Positions 48,932 to 60,205 of a stretch of DNA of 64,000 nucleotides are shown piece by piece; position 1 is the stretch's first letter; the number at the start of each line of letters is the position of its first letter. The DNA is from Physcia stellaris. Lineage: Eukaryota; Ascomycota; Lecanoromycetes; Caliciales; Physciaceae. The stretch is taken from NCBI GenBank assembly GCA_018902385.1, contig JABSSW010000025.1, forward strand, positions 372,001-436,000, written 5' to 3'. The notes under the pieces were generated by a model that was not told the DNA's origin, made no database searches, and saw nothing but the letters and a program-made list of their open reading frames with translations. The position numbers were made by a program, and so were the translations under genes.

Positions 48932-49899
48932 AAAGCGATATTTTGAACAGAAATAACATCACGCTCAATCGTTGCATCGAAGTTTTTTCGTTTTTCGATT
49001 GCGACATTCAAATCGATGTGCAAATTGTTAAAAAATACAAACATTGTTTGTTCGTTTATTTCATCGTTTATTTCGTTTCGAACATTTACATTATCGAAAT
49101 TTTATTTCATCGTGAACGATTTGTTTCGCATGTTCGTTGAAAAATCGAATTCATTTAATTTGCAACGACATCAAATGCGTTCGTTTTTTTTTCGCGATTT
49201 TGACAAATGCAATTTCGCAAACAAATATAATTTTATACAAAATCGCATTACGTTATATTTTCATGCAACGATTTTATTTGTTTCGAAATCGATCAAATTC
49301 GAAATATTTCAATCAACATATGTTCGCGAAAATTTTTCACGTCATTTTTCGATTTTTTATTCGATTTCATCTATTTTTCGTTTTCAAGAATTTTCAAGAA
49401 TTTTTCGTTCGTTTTTTGTTTGCAAATATTGTCAAAAACGTTTCGTCATTTATTGATTTATCGATTGAATCAAACGAAATGTTTCAAAAATTAAAAATAA
49501 TGAAATATATATAAAAATGCGTTATTGACGTTTCGTTTTTTTTCATTTTGCTTTGAGAAAATATTGATTTTTTCTTGAAAAAATTATTATTTCGAATAAA
49601 TTAAAATATGTTGTTTGTTTGTTTTGTTCGTTCGTTTTTTTAATAATCGTTGATCGATTTGAAAAAACATAAAAGTTGTTGTTGTTTTAATGAATTTCGA
49701 TAATTCGTTTTTTTCGTTCTATTTCGATTTGAAAAAGTTTTAAAATTTGTATGTTTTGTTTTATTGTTTCACGAATGTGTAAAAATTTATTTTTGTGATT
49801 TCGTTTTGATTTAACACGATTAATTATCGTTTTTATTTTTTATTATTTTTTGAAATTTAGTCGTTCGATAAATACGAAAAAAAAAATGAATAAAATACA

Positions 49900-50160
49900 A
49901 TTTTGACAATACAATTTCGAAAAAACGTATTTGACGTATTGTACGAACAATTGTTAAAAAAAAACAATCTATTTGACAATGCAATTTCGAAAAAAATGTA
50001 TTGATCACGATTACATTCACAAATAATATCGTTTCGAAAAAACGTATTATACAGTTTCGTATGACAAAAAATCAAATAATGTCGTTTCAAAAAAACGTAT
50101 TATATAGATACGATTTGAAATCACATAATATCGTTTCGAAAAAACGTATTATGCAATCAT
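49900..50160 (+). repeat. Array of near-palindromic motifs, period about 52 bases
   Basis: The motif ATATCGTTTCGAAAAAACGT (then ATTAT) recurs at about 50,026, 50,078 and 50,129, with weaker copies at about 49,911 and 49,984. Each is close to a palindrome around TTCGAA, giving potential hairpins. Confidence 0.7.
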
Positions 50161-50944
50161 TACATTTCGATTTTGCAAAAAAAATAAAAATTCGATCAAG
50201 AATTCAAAAATCGATCAAGAAAAACAAATAATGTTGAAAATATTTGATTTTTCGCATATTAATCAATCTGATTTTCTGACAGATTTTAGTCAAATCAAAA
50301 AGTTCGAATTTGTATTTTTGCATCGATGCATGTTTTTTATATCGATTTCTCGATTATTTTCAGTTTTTCGCATCGTGTTCGACATATTTTATGAATTTTT
50401 ACAATTAAATTACATAGAAATCGATTCATTGATGTCGCAAAAATATTTAAAAATCTTGTAACACAATGATGTTATCAAATCATAATGTGATTTGCATTTT
50501 CGTCAATATCGCATTATTCAAACAATTGTTATTTGTTTTATGATATATTTTTTATTCAATTCTAAATATCAAATTTCACATCGATGTTTCATTTCGTGAA
50601 AAGTCAAATTCAAAACGTTGCATTTTTCAAATTCGATCAATTTTTCGATCGCATGTTTTACAATTCGATTTTACGTTATATTTGAAATCGTTAAATTATC
50701 GAATTTCGATTCGTTCGTTTTTGCAATTTTCACATCGATGCATGAATCAAAACATATCACGTTGAAAAATTTGTTCGAAAATTTCAAACAACGCATCGTT
50801 GAAAAAAAGTCATATCGTTGAAAAAGTCACGTCGTTAAAAAGTTTCAAAACACGCATCGTTGAAAAAATTTGCACGAAAACTTTAAATCAAATTGAATTC
50901 GTTAAAATATTGAACAGAAAACACAGACGAATGCTGTGAAAAAG

Positions 50945-51142
50945 TGTTGAAATACAATTTTCGCAAAAAAAATAATTCAAAAATCAATTGATATAATCTG
51001 ACGAAAAAAAAAAAACTAATGCGTTTTGTTGAAATTAGTATTTTGACATTCGCACATTTTTTGTGTTTTCATTTCATGTATGTTATTAAAACAACGAGAT
51101 TCAAAACAATAAAATGATAATCATTCATGATTTTTTCAATAC
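50945..51142 (+). repeat. Right direct repeat of the nested element
   Basis: Partner of 47,824-47,991, same orientation, about 3.1 kb apart. Confidence 0.75.
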
Positions 51143-51491
51143 ATATCGATATTATAACTTTTTTTCACATTCAATTTTTCAAAAATCATTTTTCAGACGT
51201 AATGTTATTATTTTTTTCTTCAAAACGACGATTTACGTTTTGATTTTATTTTAAAATCGTCAAAAATCGTGTTGATTAACACGTTCGAAAAATTCAAATC
51301 GTTTTTTTTTTGCGAATTCAAATCAATCAATCGTGTTCAACAATTTTCGATTTGTTGATTTCGTTGTTGTCATCGAATTATTCAATCAAGAACGTCGCGA
51401 TCATGTACAATTATTAAATTTCGATGAACAAATTTCTTTTGCACAAAAATTTGAATCAAATTGAAAACTCGATCAAATCACACGTCGTCGA

Positions 51492-52736
51492 ATGTTTTAT
51501 ACTCGTGAAATCAAACTCGATGCTATCAATTATGCTCTCACCGCCAAGAATCGTGTAGGCAGGCCTATCAGTAAATACATGGCGTCAAAGAGGCTGGGTA
51601 TTACGATACAAATGCTCAAGAATTGGATCAAGAAACAGCACGATATCGAAATCAGCAAAAAAAATACACGCAAAATCAAATTTATTTTTCGTGATCGAAA
51701 ATTCATTATGAAAAGTGAATTCATCGAACTTTTTATTGAAATCAAGAATCGAAATCGTCGAATCAATAAACGATGATTTGTTTATACGGCCAAAAGCATT
51801 TATCAACGTCTGTATTCGAAACGAGTCAATCGTGATTTTGAAAATCGTTTTCAATATCAAGATTTCAAATTTTCGATGTATTGATTTATGAAATATCGTC
51901 GTCGAAATGATATTTCAATCAAACGTTCAACGAAAATAAATCAAAAAATCGATGATTTTGAAAAATATTTTTATTTGTATGATATATGCTAACGTTTCAA
52001 TGTCACTCTATAGGCTCCTGCGGAATTTCGTGAACACATCGTCTGTTGGTTACAATTCAATCGTCGCAATTTTTAATTTTTTCAAATCAAATTTTTTTTG
52101 CATGAAAGATTTCGATATCAATTGTATTATATCGATAACATGAATCAAACGTTTATTTTTTACGAATTTTTACACGACGTCATTTACGACTTCAAAAAAA
52201 TTAAAACAATGTGAATTAAACAATCAAAAAACGATTGAAAAAAACGTTGTGCAATTTTTCAAATATACGTTTCGACAAACGATTTGATGTATTGCAAATC
52301 GTTGTTAATTTTCAAAAATTTAAACAAACACGTTTTCAAAAAAAAAATGCAGAAATATCACAAGAACGTCGTCGTTCAATGAAACAAAAAAACGTATTGC
52401 AACACGAAAGTTATGCTGTATTGATTGCAACATATGTACAAATTGATCATTTTCGACCGTTTACAGATTAAATCTTCTCGTTTGCTCTCGTTTGATGTAT
52501 TCGCTGATCAGAAAACATTTGAAATCAAACAAACTTTCAAGAATTTCAACGTCATACCGTCCTTCATACCATCCGGCTGTACAGACTACGTACAAGTTCT
52601 CGACGTCGCCATCAATAAACCTCTTAAGATGATGTTGGCGGACGCCGCCGAGCGACATTACAGCGATAACTTCGAGAAATGGCAGAACAATACGTATACC
52701 GTTGGCGATCGACGCACAATGTTGATTGATAAATAA
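51492..52736 (+). pseudogene. pogo-type DDE transposase, broken
   Basis: Two readable islands flank a mutated middle. The N-terminal island (51,492-51,660) starts MFYTREIKLDAINYALTAKN and contains a helix-turn-helix (KYMASKRLGITIQMLKNWIK) of the Psq/CENP-B type that binds the transposon ends. The C-terminal island (52,540-52,736) gives IPSFIPSGCTDYVQVLDVAI followed by NKPLK, the conserved last-acidic-region block of DDE_1 transposases, then NNTYTVGDRR. The 0.9 kb between is AT-rich and CpY-depleted, without one continuous frame, so the enzyme is dead. Confidence 0.75.
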
Positions 52737-53315
52737 ATGAAATTTGAATCAAATTTCACAAAGAAAAAAAACACGTTATTCGTGATATTTTCAAACAATT
52801 CGATTTTTCATTTGATCGTCGATAATTTCGAAAATCACGAATTCAACGTCAAAAATATCAATGATTTGAAATTAAAAAATTGACGATTATTTGTTTTTAC
52901 AATTGAAAATGTTTACAACGTTTTGAATTCAACAAAACAGCGAAAAAAAAAACGATGAACAACAGCGTCAACGAGTACGTTCATGATACAGAAAATTTGA
53001 ATTTGCAAAACGAAAACGATAAATTAGTCGATACAAAAAACATTACAAATTCGAAAATGAGTTTTGATTCGTCAAGCGAAAAAACGACGTGATGTAATGA
53101 TCGAATTCAAAGCATGTAATATCAGATCGAGAGCGTAAATAGAGAAAAACACAATAATATTTTCATTTTTTAGTATTTCGAATCAAGAATTATGTATCTT
53201 AATTTCAGGATTCAGGCAGATTTCAAAAACATATCTTATAAACAAAATCCCCCTATCGTCAGAAAATCTCATTTGGAACCGTGTTTTATAACTCAGGGTG
53301 TCTTATAACCCGAAG

Positions 53316-53332
53316 AGGTCTTATTGGTCAGT
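53316..53332 (-). repeat. Right terminal inverted repeat of pogo element 1
   Basis: The reverse complement is ACTGACCAATAAGACCT, followed on the plus strand by TA. Confidence 0.7.
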
Positions 53333-54420
53333 TAATACGATACTTTGCGGCAAAATAGGGGCCGGAAGAGGCGTGCACAGCGTAATCGATGCTAGAGTGG
53401 CCTCCATAACCGTGAGGTTATGGAGGATTCGAGCGCCATTCTCTTAGTGTGTTACATAGTCGGTTCAAACAATCAATTAGATACAGCCAAGCAACAAGCA
53501 AATCGCGGTGTGCCATGATACATTGTCGACCTGGCGCTGAAATGCCCTGTACAGAAAGAGTTCCAGCCCCGAAGAAATATCTTCGTAAAGGATTTCTTAC
53601 GTTGGGCGGTAAGCTGAAACAACCACCAACTCACCATCGAAACATGCTCTTGCCATAATGTATCCATGACTTCCAGGGCTGGATGATCCACGTGGTATCC
53701 CACGGTCTGGTAATAAGTGGTGCTAATTTAAAATACACCGACAGATCCACGATTACCTGATTTGGGGCAGAATCAGAAGATGATGTTTTTTTCATGTCAT
53801 TTTCATAACGTCTCTATTGCGTCTTCATATATTTTGTGCCAACTACGGGTAAGCGTGTTATCATATTGGGTGTATCGATGGCGATGCACGGGAGGCAAGG
53901 TAGCACCACACCAGACCATGGGATATGAATGATCCTGATCGTATATACCAACACCTGTGTTTCAAAAGGACGGCTTCAGTTAATTGAGCTGAGCTGATTT
54001 GATTTGAAGAGGCTTGGGGCTGTTGGTATACGAGCTGTGTGATCATTTTGTGTGGTCAAGGGTGTCCCACGGATTCTATGGGAATTAGAAGTCGACATCA
54101 GGCCCTGCCGCTGATGCAGACTTACCAAGCGTCATGCCAATAATGGCTGAAACCCTGTTGAAGCGCCGTTGAGGTGTCCGGAAGTCCCAGCTGATGTGGC
54201 CAGGGGTTTTGATCTACGAAGGATCAGTCTTTTGGGCAGTGTTCTGTTAACCAACGTAGCCTAGAGCTAGGTTCCCTCGTGCAAGAAGAATGACTCCCCA
54301 GTCCAGGGCTGTATTTGATGTTGCTAAATTTTCGAGAGAAGCGTCCTTGTCGTTGCAGAGGTCAAATGTTATAAGAAAGCAGTTTCTCGTGGGATCTGTC
54401 GTAACAATAGCCAAACCAAA
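53333..54420. other. Intergenic with a perfect hairpin
   Basis: About 1.1 kb of normal DNA to the right of the transposon. Contains the 11-base hairpin at 53,401-53,426 (listed separately). Short frames only. The last 200 bases form the upstream region of the metallopeptidase gene. Confidence 0.45.
53401..53426. other. Perfect 11-bp inverted repeat with 4-base loop
   Basis: CCTCCATAACC, loop GTGA, GGTTATGGAGG. A perfect stem; function unknown (cruciform, transcript hairpin or transposon footprint). Confidence 0.8.
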
Positions 54421-55922
54421 ATGGCCAGAACGACTTCCTTTCGTCAAAAGCTGGCATTTCTGCTGCTTATTTTTGTTGCTGTCTTCAGTGGTATCATTGT
54501 GGCCGAAGATGACGACGCCCAGATTGACAAGTTCTATATTGTCAGCACGGAAGATCCAGCAACGGGAGGTTGCACTCCTGACGATGTTCGGAAAGTGAAG
54601 GCTGCGTACACAGAAGCCATGAAGATGGTCCGAGGAGCAATGAGTGACATTGACACTTTCAATGCTCCTCGAAGGTGCGTCTTTTCATCCATCTTTCCTT
54701 TTATGTCCATCAAGAATGCCAAAAATGATTCTCCGATACGACTTTCCGACAATCAGCCTTTTGGGTGTCCTGATCCTTCTAGACGAAGCGATGCTGATGT
54801 CGAGATCTATTCTAGCAAAGATAATGTTGGTGATCAACAACAATACGACAAAACCTATAGTATGCTTGCTCAAATGTTTGGTATTAAAACCGTAGATGTG
54901 GGTGGCGGTCCACAAAAACCTGATGAACGCAGGCGCCTTGATACAATAAGAGGTAAGTCTCAAGTGTCTTCGAAGGACCTATGCTAATGTACTGATCTTT
55001 GGCAGAAGTCTTCGAGAGTCTCCAAAGGAGGGCAAATGACCCAGTTCCCACAAACCCCAACGAAAGAAAATTGATATTCTGTAATAACAACGGCATTACT
55101 TATCTAAGCAATAGCGATCGGCTCCCCAATGGTCAAAGTGTTTGTAAGTCAATGAGGATTGGATGGCATACCTCTTGATCGAGATCGTTCAATAGTGTCC
55201 GGTGATTACGGCTGACATTGTTTTAGCTACCTTAGGACAGCCTTATGGAATCTTCTTTCAGCCGGAAAAGTACGATGAAGATGGGAAACCGATTGCTAAA
55301 CCTATGTTATACCCTGCTCCAGCAACGAAGAATCCAGGTGATACCCCCCGGGTGGAAGACTCGATATGTAAATCAACCCATTGGGCAACGACCCATCGGC
55401 TGAGCGGTCGAATGTTCCTGTGTTCCAAATTCTTCGACCTTCGTCCAATAGTATCGCCAAGCCAGGATGTTACCCAGAATATGAGACTTGACGTCTACTT
55501 TTCTGCATCAAGGGTTCTGGTACATGAGCTTGTACATTTGTGGAATCCCAGTAAGTGTTCTGGGCGGTGAGATGGCGACACATATTGCTAATTAGACCAT
55601 ACAGTCCGTGACTTGCAAGCTGTAAACATGAGTCCAAATTTTCAACGTCCAAGACCGAGGCTGGATTCTCCGGTCTACTTCTTTGACAGATGTTATGATT
55701 TAGCGGACAATTACCCCGAGGATACTGTCAGAACTGCCGACACTTTTCAAGAATTTGCTGCCGTAAGTGAGCTTGACTTTATCATACCGTAAACCTGACA
55801 TTTGGTATTAGGGACAATTCTATAGGGGTTGGATGTGGTTGACGACAAAGGGAAATGATGGGAGATTACAAAAGGGAAGTGCTTGGCCAATTGCTCAGCC
55901 ATACACATCACCAACGAGTTGA
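54421..55922 (+). CDS. Secreted HExxH metallopeptidase-like protein (M35/deuterolysin-like)
   Basis: Model: join(54421..54952, 55006..55143, 55227..55550, 55605..55762, 55812..55922), 420 residues. The introns of 53, 83, 54 and 49 bases all have GTAAGT-type donors and good branch sites (ATGCTAAT, GGCTGAC). Signal peptide: LAFLLLIFVAVFSGIIVAED. The zinc motif is HELVH at 323-327 in VLVHELVHLWNP. Downstream, RTADTFQEFAAGQFYRGW resembles the aspartate-bearing segment of aspzincins (M35), which supply the third zinc ligand from an Asp rather than a second Glu/His. The first 220 residues look like a propeptide or a separate domain. No exact family match from memory; the peptidase call rests on these two motifs. 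The gene appears intact. Confidence 0.75.
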
Positions 55923-56787
55923 TCGCAAAGTTGGATCATGGTCGCGATAATATGTTTGCAGCTTGTTAGGTGTGTCATGAATAGTCGGGCGGTGGTTGGT
56001 TCGGTCGCTTCGCAATAGCGTGTAGATGCAAGCCAAGATATCATAGATTTTTAGGAATAGAGACGCGATGAATCGAGGCGAGAGTGTGACAGCTCTATGA
56101 AGAATACGACGTTCGCATCAGCTAGTAATAGAGTATATCAGTACTAAGTTGACAGGCCAGGCTCGTGGTGACTAAAGATGTGGAACGCCAAGCTTTCAGT
56201 AGGATCGAGAAACAAGAGGCCGTTCAATGGCACTAACAAAGGATAATTTCTAGTCTGCCTCTGGATGTTCCTCCCCTTAGTCAACAGAGGCTAGATTTGA
56301 ATGTGTTACTAGTTTGTAGTGGATTCTAACAGAATTTTGGCTACGTGGGGGAGCTCACTTACTATGCGTAATACTATAAATTGTGGCCCTCCTTGGTGTT
56401 CCACCATTAATGATCACCATGAGCCAGGCTTGATCCGAGAAGACCAGAATCCACGTTGACCTTGATAACATGGGAGTCGAAGGGTGACTATATCATACTG
56501 AGGAGAACCGAGGTGAAATGCCGCAACAAATTGATGTTCACAGTCCACTTAAGACTCGTTGTGGTTTAGTCCGCCTTCGTGATTATGTTTGTCCACAATT
56601 CTTGCGTGGGAAATGCCTTAGTATGACTCTTTAATCCACGACTAAACAAAACTCATTGGAAGCTCCAGGCAGCGATCAATCTTGGTATCCAAGAATGGCC
56701 ATTGTTCTTTGAAGACGTCTTGATTCAAGAGAAGATGCAAAATTGTCGACAACTCAACAATCGTCAAACGCCGAAGAAAAATAGCAT
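55923..56787. other. Convergent intergenic region
   Basis: No gene recognised. A 71-codon minus frame at 56,642..56,857 overlaps the end of the next gene and is probably a shadow or an alternative 3' exon. Confidence 0.4.
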
Positions 56788-57748
56788 TCACGCCAGTGCC
56801 TTTGGTGGTCGCCAGAAATCCAGACGGAGATGTACTTGCCTCTCCTGGAAAATCCACCCGTTCTGCTGCATATTCTTCACCGGTTGCACGAACGACTTCT
56901 CATACAGGTCTGCCTCGGTATCCCATTCGTAAGGAAGACTAGATTCGAGAGGATTCTTGAAACGAGATTCGGACTCTTCACTGTCCCAAGAAAACAATGA
57001 TATAAGCGTGCATGATAAGCCCATAACAGTCTCGTTCCATCCTCTGTGATATGTGGTAAGAGGACACGGCGGGTCGTCGCTCATTTCAGGCGTAGATTTA
57101 CCTAGAAAAATGTCGATGGATCTGAGATCTCGCTCACATTGGTCCTGATGAAGAGAATCGGGAGGTTTCATGTACTTCCATATCAGGATCTCATCAATTT
57201 GAGTGCATGTGCAAGGTTGAGGTCTAGATCCTGAAAATGATCCTTCAAATGGAACATTGTAGATCTCTGGCAATGCTACAAGCAGAGGGAGGAGTGAGTT
57301 CCATGGGAGCGTTGATGCTGTGGTCGATGGCGAAGTGCTGCTCATGAATACGGACTGTGGTGCCCTCGTCTTCCAATCTACGAGCAGAATTTCAATAAGC
57401 AGACATCCTGATAACACGATAGTAATCCATCGGGATCTCACTTATGAAGACAATCCACTCGTTTGAGATTGGTTCCGTAATCGCCACGTAGATACCGTCA
57501 TAAGAAGACATCTTGGATATCTGCACAAGTGTTTCATTCAAGACGTCCGAGTTTACTCTCTCTCGAAAATTGAACCAGATGATGGTGGTGACTGGAAGAT
57601 CACGGGGTTCCATTGAGAGCCGGGGATACATTTCATAGAATACCATTGTTTCTCGAGCAGTAGGACTGCTGGGAATGACTCGAAGCTGATGGGTAGGGTA
57701 CTTGTCAGATATTCGTCGCAGCTGAGAAACCAGTGCGAGAACCGGCAC
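56788..57748 (-). CDS. Hypothetical protein, unidentified
   Basis: Model: complement(join(56788..57377, 57442..57748)), 298 residues. One 64-base intron (GTGAGA donor, CGTAG acceptor) joins VFI to NWKTRAP in frame. The first 100 residues suggest an alpha/beta domain (LVSQLRRISDKYP, LPVTTIIWFNFRERV, YDGIYVAITEPISNEWIVFI); the rest has cysteines (PCTCTQID, CPLTTYHRGWNETVMGLSC) and many acidic residues, with no membrane segment or signal peptide. I do not recognise a family. The start at 57,748 is the most upstream ATG of the frame, but further upstream exons are possible. Confidence 0.55.
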
Positions 57749-58626
57749 TTAGGCGGTTGAACGGCGTCAAGCCGTATCTTTCAGCTTGGATCGCCTTACC
57801 TAAGTAGTCTCAATGGGCTCAGCCGATCCTACGTTACTACTATACCCAATCGGGACGGAGATTCCTGCCCGATTTCGCTTCGGCGCCCCGGCGCGGCCAG
57901 TAGTTATATGCTAGGGCGGAAGCATGAGGTGCCGACTCCGGCCGAGTCGCCGGCTGAGACTAATTCGGCTGCCTGCCCAATAGAACAGTTGCCCTAAACG
58001 CCCGCTCCAACCGTTCAGGGAGGCGCAAGGTGCGCGCGAGATAAAATCAAGGTCTTGATCGGTCTGAGACCTCGCCTTTTCCTAAGTCATATGAATTCGT
58101 GTGGGAATGATCTAGCTGGAGTGAATTAGTTTACGGACCGTGCCATGTTGATCAGTCCATGTGGCCCTGTGATTGGGGTCTACGCCAGGATGGACCTGAA
58201 AAAAGGGCACTGGAGTCCACGAAGTTCACAGATTTAAGATTTGCAAATCTCGAGACAAGATGCTGGGGGCGCCTAAGTACAGTACTCGTTTACACCCGGA
58301 AGTGGGTCAAACCTAGTAATGGGTCACGGGTTAGGGTTGGTTAGGGTTAGTCAGGGTCCACACCTGAAATCAATCGGAATTGAACGAAAATGGGGGCAAT
58401 CACGGTGTTTCCAAGCAGAAAGGATGGTAAGTCTGGGTGACAGATATGAGATAGCTAGAGAGGGCAGATTATTGGGTGTAAAAGGAGCGAGGATTGGAGG
58501 TTGGTAGAGCAGTAGGGTGAAAGGCAGGCTGAAGTGATATCTTGGCTGGCAGAGATGAGGAAGTGCTTGGACGTCGCATAGTGTATATATATGCAAATAA
58601 GGGACCAGTATCCTAATGGAGCGAAT
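57749..58626. other. Intergenic with telomere-like hexamers
   Basis: No gene recognised. GC-rich stretch at 57,870-57,960. At 58,329-58,356 there are two TTAGGG units and a degenerate TCAGGG spaced by a few bases, an interstitial telomere-like patch. Confidence 0.45.
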
Positions 58627-58871
58627 CTGGCTGGATGGCCTAGCGGTTAGAACTGTAAGTAAGCACTTTCCACCCGTAAGGTCGCCGGTTCGAGTCGCGG
58701 TGATGACAAAAACTTAACGGTATCAATCATTGAAATACATGAAAACAAACAAGCGCATAGTTTAGTCTGAGCAATGGAAGACCCCCAAGGTAGTTGGATT
58801 GGTAATTTGGAGCCCCCGCTAACATGTGGGGTATAACAGGCAACAAACATCACTTTTTTGTTGTTGTTGTG
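58627..58871 (+). mobile_element. tRNA-derived SINE (candidate)
   Basis: A tRNA-like head contains an A box (TGGCCTAGCGGTTAGA, 58,636-58,651) and a B box (GGTTCGAGTC, 58,687-58,696) at the spacing used by RNA polymerase III. The T-arm stem does not pair, so it is not a working tRNA. About 150 bases of unrelated body follow, and the end is a T run with GTT repeats (58,853-58,871). This head-body-simple-tail layout is that of a SINE. I could not define clean target duplications. Confidence 0.5.
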
Positions 58872-60205
58872 GCCATGGTGGAGGCTCGCGCGGGATATGG
58901 AGCAAGGAGGGAGAGCGGTTGGAGTGTTGACAGGACAACGGCGATTGCAGATAGGAGTGACAAGGCAGGATCGAACCGAGGTGGTGTATGAGTCGAGAAG
59001 GAGAAGGTGATAGAGGCATCGCTCGAGAGGATAAGGACGATCTAGTCGTATTTGGCGAAATGGGTGGTGGTGGAGGAGGTGAAGAAGGAGGAGGAGGAGG
59101 GGACCGAACAGATGCTTCGGCAGACTTCTTGTGGTTGGCGAAATGGGTGGTGGTGGAGGAGGTGAAGAAGGAGGAGGAGGAGGGGACCGAACAGATGCTT
59201 CGGCAGACTTCTTGTGGTGGATTGCAGGAGGAGGGACGCAACAGGTCGTAAGGTTGCTAATGGCCAGAAGGAATTAGCTCGATGTATTGATGTGAAAGTC
59301 ACTTACCTCGTCGTCATCGAAAGCACTGTCGCACGATCACAATTGGGCGTGTGTGAGGCTTACGACGTGATGAAGACCCAGGGACGCGCTGAACCGTGCC
59401 AGAAATACGTCCTTGAAGCTCAGAACTCCGTATTACAGCTCACCGCCACGATGTGAAGGAATATACAATCGTGTAGTATCGTGAATGCAAAGCAGAAGTT
59501 GAAGAAAAAAATAAATAAATGCAGAGGAGGTTGCGAAGACGGCGGGTAGAAGGTTAAACGAGCGTCCGGAGTTAAATTTTACCGATCTCGCAATATCAAA
59601 CCTACGACATGGTGACCATGGATCAACATATGACCATGGATCAACATATGGGATGGGAACGACATATCATATGAGAACACCAGTTTCACCATAAATACTG
59701 CTCAACAATTAGGACCCTCGGCATCACGTCCTAGATAATTATAGACTTTTGCTTTCGGACGACTTTAGACTGCGAATATCCGAGCAGTAGAAGGGAGTTC
59801 ACACTACCTTTTTCGGAAGAGAAGTCGAGCATCATCAGAACATCCCAATGACGACACAACATCGATATTATCCAACTACAACATACCGAGAAAACTTGTC
59901 CGACAGAATCGGGTCTTTAACGTACCACAAGGCCTACTACTAGCCAATCACGCCTATTAAGAAACACCTTCGTACGAATGAGATAAGGGGACACTAAAGT
60001 AAAAAAAAGTAAATAGACGAGATTGTAACATGGAAGGTAACTACAATAAAAACATCTCTTGATGCGGATAATGGCAACCCTCCACAGTATCGTGTATAAC
60101 GATGCCTGCAGTGGGGCCGCCCCTCATAACAAAATTGCTCTATACATGGCCACTGAAAAAACGCCCAAACGCCAACCTCCACCTCCTCGCGCCGCACACG
60201 CCTAT
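58872..60205. other. Intergenic with simple and tandem repeats
   Basis: No gene recognised. Contains the 83-base tandem (59,052-59,217) and a 19-base motif ATGACCATGGATCAACAT repeated twice near 59,612-59,650. Antisense frames are proline-rich only because of the GGAGGN repeats. Confidence 0.45.
59052..59217 (+). repeat. Two perfect tandem copies of an 83-base unit
   Basis: The unit begins TTGGCGAAATGGGTGGTGG and ends GCAGACTTCTTGTGG. The copies at 59,052 and 59,135 are identical as read. The length is not a multiple of three, arguing against a coding repeat. Identity suggests a recent duplication, yet the copies are unmutated, below the usual length threshold for RIP. Confidence 0.9.

Larger units (their letters stand above)
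47824..51142 (+). mobile_element. Nested element with direct terminal repeats and a C2H2 finger frame
   Basis: A direct repeat of about 170-200 bases (47,824-47,991 and 50,945-51,142) flanks about 2.95 kb inside the pogo transposon. The copies share AATACAATTTTCGCAAAAA, AATCAATTGATATAATCTGA and a CATTCGCACATTTTTTGTG block; the right copy has about 40 extra bases. The interior holds a C2H2 frame (48,503..48,931) and an array of short repeats (49,900-50,160), but no gag, RT, integrase or transposase I can recognise. It could be a non-autonomous LTR-type element or an unclassified composite. Broken and mutated along most of its length. Confidence 0.55.
47458..53332 (+). mobile_element. pogo/Fot1-class DNA transposon, interrupted by another element
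   Basis: Imperfect inverted ends: left ATTGACCAATAAAACAG at 47,458, right (reverse complement) ACTGACCAATAAGACCT ending at 53,332, each flanked by TA (47,456-47,457 and 53,333-53,334), as expected for Tc1-mariner/pogo. Subterminal TTATAA motifs occur on both sides. The total of 5.9 kb is about three times the usual pogo length because a second element (about 47.82-51.14 kb) sits inside. The transposase remains lie at 51,492-52,736. Most of the length is CpY-depleted, but two islands in the transposase gene are not. The right-hand last 180 bases (53,150-53,332) are also normal. Confidence 0.72.

Noticed and set aside
49900-50160. CRISPR array
   Set aside because: Repeats are imperfect, few and in a eukaryotic transposon; no cas genes.
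58629-58705. Functional tRNA gene
   Set aside because: A and B boxes are present but the T stem does not pair and no proper acceptor stem is formed; reported as a SINE head.
58819-59302. Proline-rich minus-strand protein
   Set aside because: The proline runs come from GGA/GGT simple repeats in an 83-base tandem whose length is not a multiple of three.
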